Assembly: GCA_021782675.1 (NCBI GenBank) | Contig: JAJXUS010000145.1 | Location: forward strand, 1 to 5,909 | Reading direction: 5' to 3' | From: Acidobacteriota bacterium | GTDB lineage: Bacteria > Acidobacteriota > Terriglobia > Terriglobales > Acidobacteriaceae | Length of the DNA: 5,909 nucleotides | Part shown: piece after piece, positions 5,895 to 5,909 of the stretch | Position numbering within the stretch: position 1 is the first letter of the stretch | Layout: each line of letters begins with the position of its first letter | Made by a program: the position numbers and the translations under genes | The notes under the pieces: model-generated | Databases searched by the model: none | The model's input: only the letters and a program-made list of their open reading frames with translations | Told to the model about the DNA's origin: nothing

Positions 5895-5909
5895 GAGATT
5901 TTCCGTCGT

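Overview
This GC-rich chromosomal window looks like an ordinary stretch of a Gram-negative-type bacterium. My best guess is Acidobacteriota (Terriglobia/Acidobacteriaceae). That rests on recalled resemblance of three proteins: an M1-peptidase-like C-terminus fused to TPRs, a SurA/PpiD-like protein starting MIRFLQ, and a secreted BON plus glycine-zipper protein. No search was run. There are no mobile elements, CRISPR arrays, rRNA or tRNA genes, and no sign of foreign DNA. Coding density is high, and no stretch over 300 bases lacks a gene.

Layout from left to right. Bases 1-642 (+) hold the 3' part of a gene whose 5' end lies outside the window; it looks like the C-terminal domain of an M1-family aminopeptidase followed by TPR repeats. 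It converges on a minus-strand block that fills the rest of the window. Read in its own direction (right to left), the block contains: a secreted BON-domain/glycine-zipper protein (5804-4713); a membrane-anchored periplasmic SurA/PpiD-like peptidyl-prolyl isomerase (4597-2630); a strong hairpin terminator (about 2568-2612); malQ, a 4-alpha-glucanotransferase (2480-972); and a 61-residue orphan protein with a clear Shine-Dalgarno site (856-671).

Functionally, the BON protein and the PpiD-like chaperone are both envelope proteins and may be co-expressed, although a candidate promoter also lies between them. The terminator separates them from malQ, which acts on cytoplasmic maltodextrin or glycogen-derived glucans. 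No pathway link between the two halves is visible.

The points most worth a second look are: a regular 106-107-residue repeat in the PpiD-like protein, suggesting three tandem parvulin-type modules of which only the first keeps the catalytic-type residues; a perfect TATAAT box that argues the BON gene starts 18 codons downstream of the longest reading frame; a structured leader in front of the 61-aa orphan; and a 12-bp palindrome in the leader of the PpiD-like gene. I do not see a clearly new biological system.
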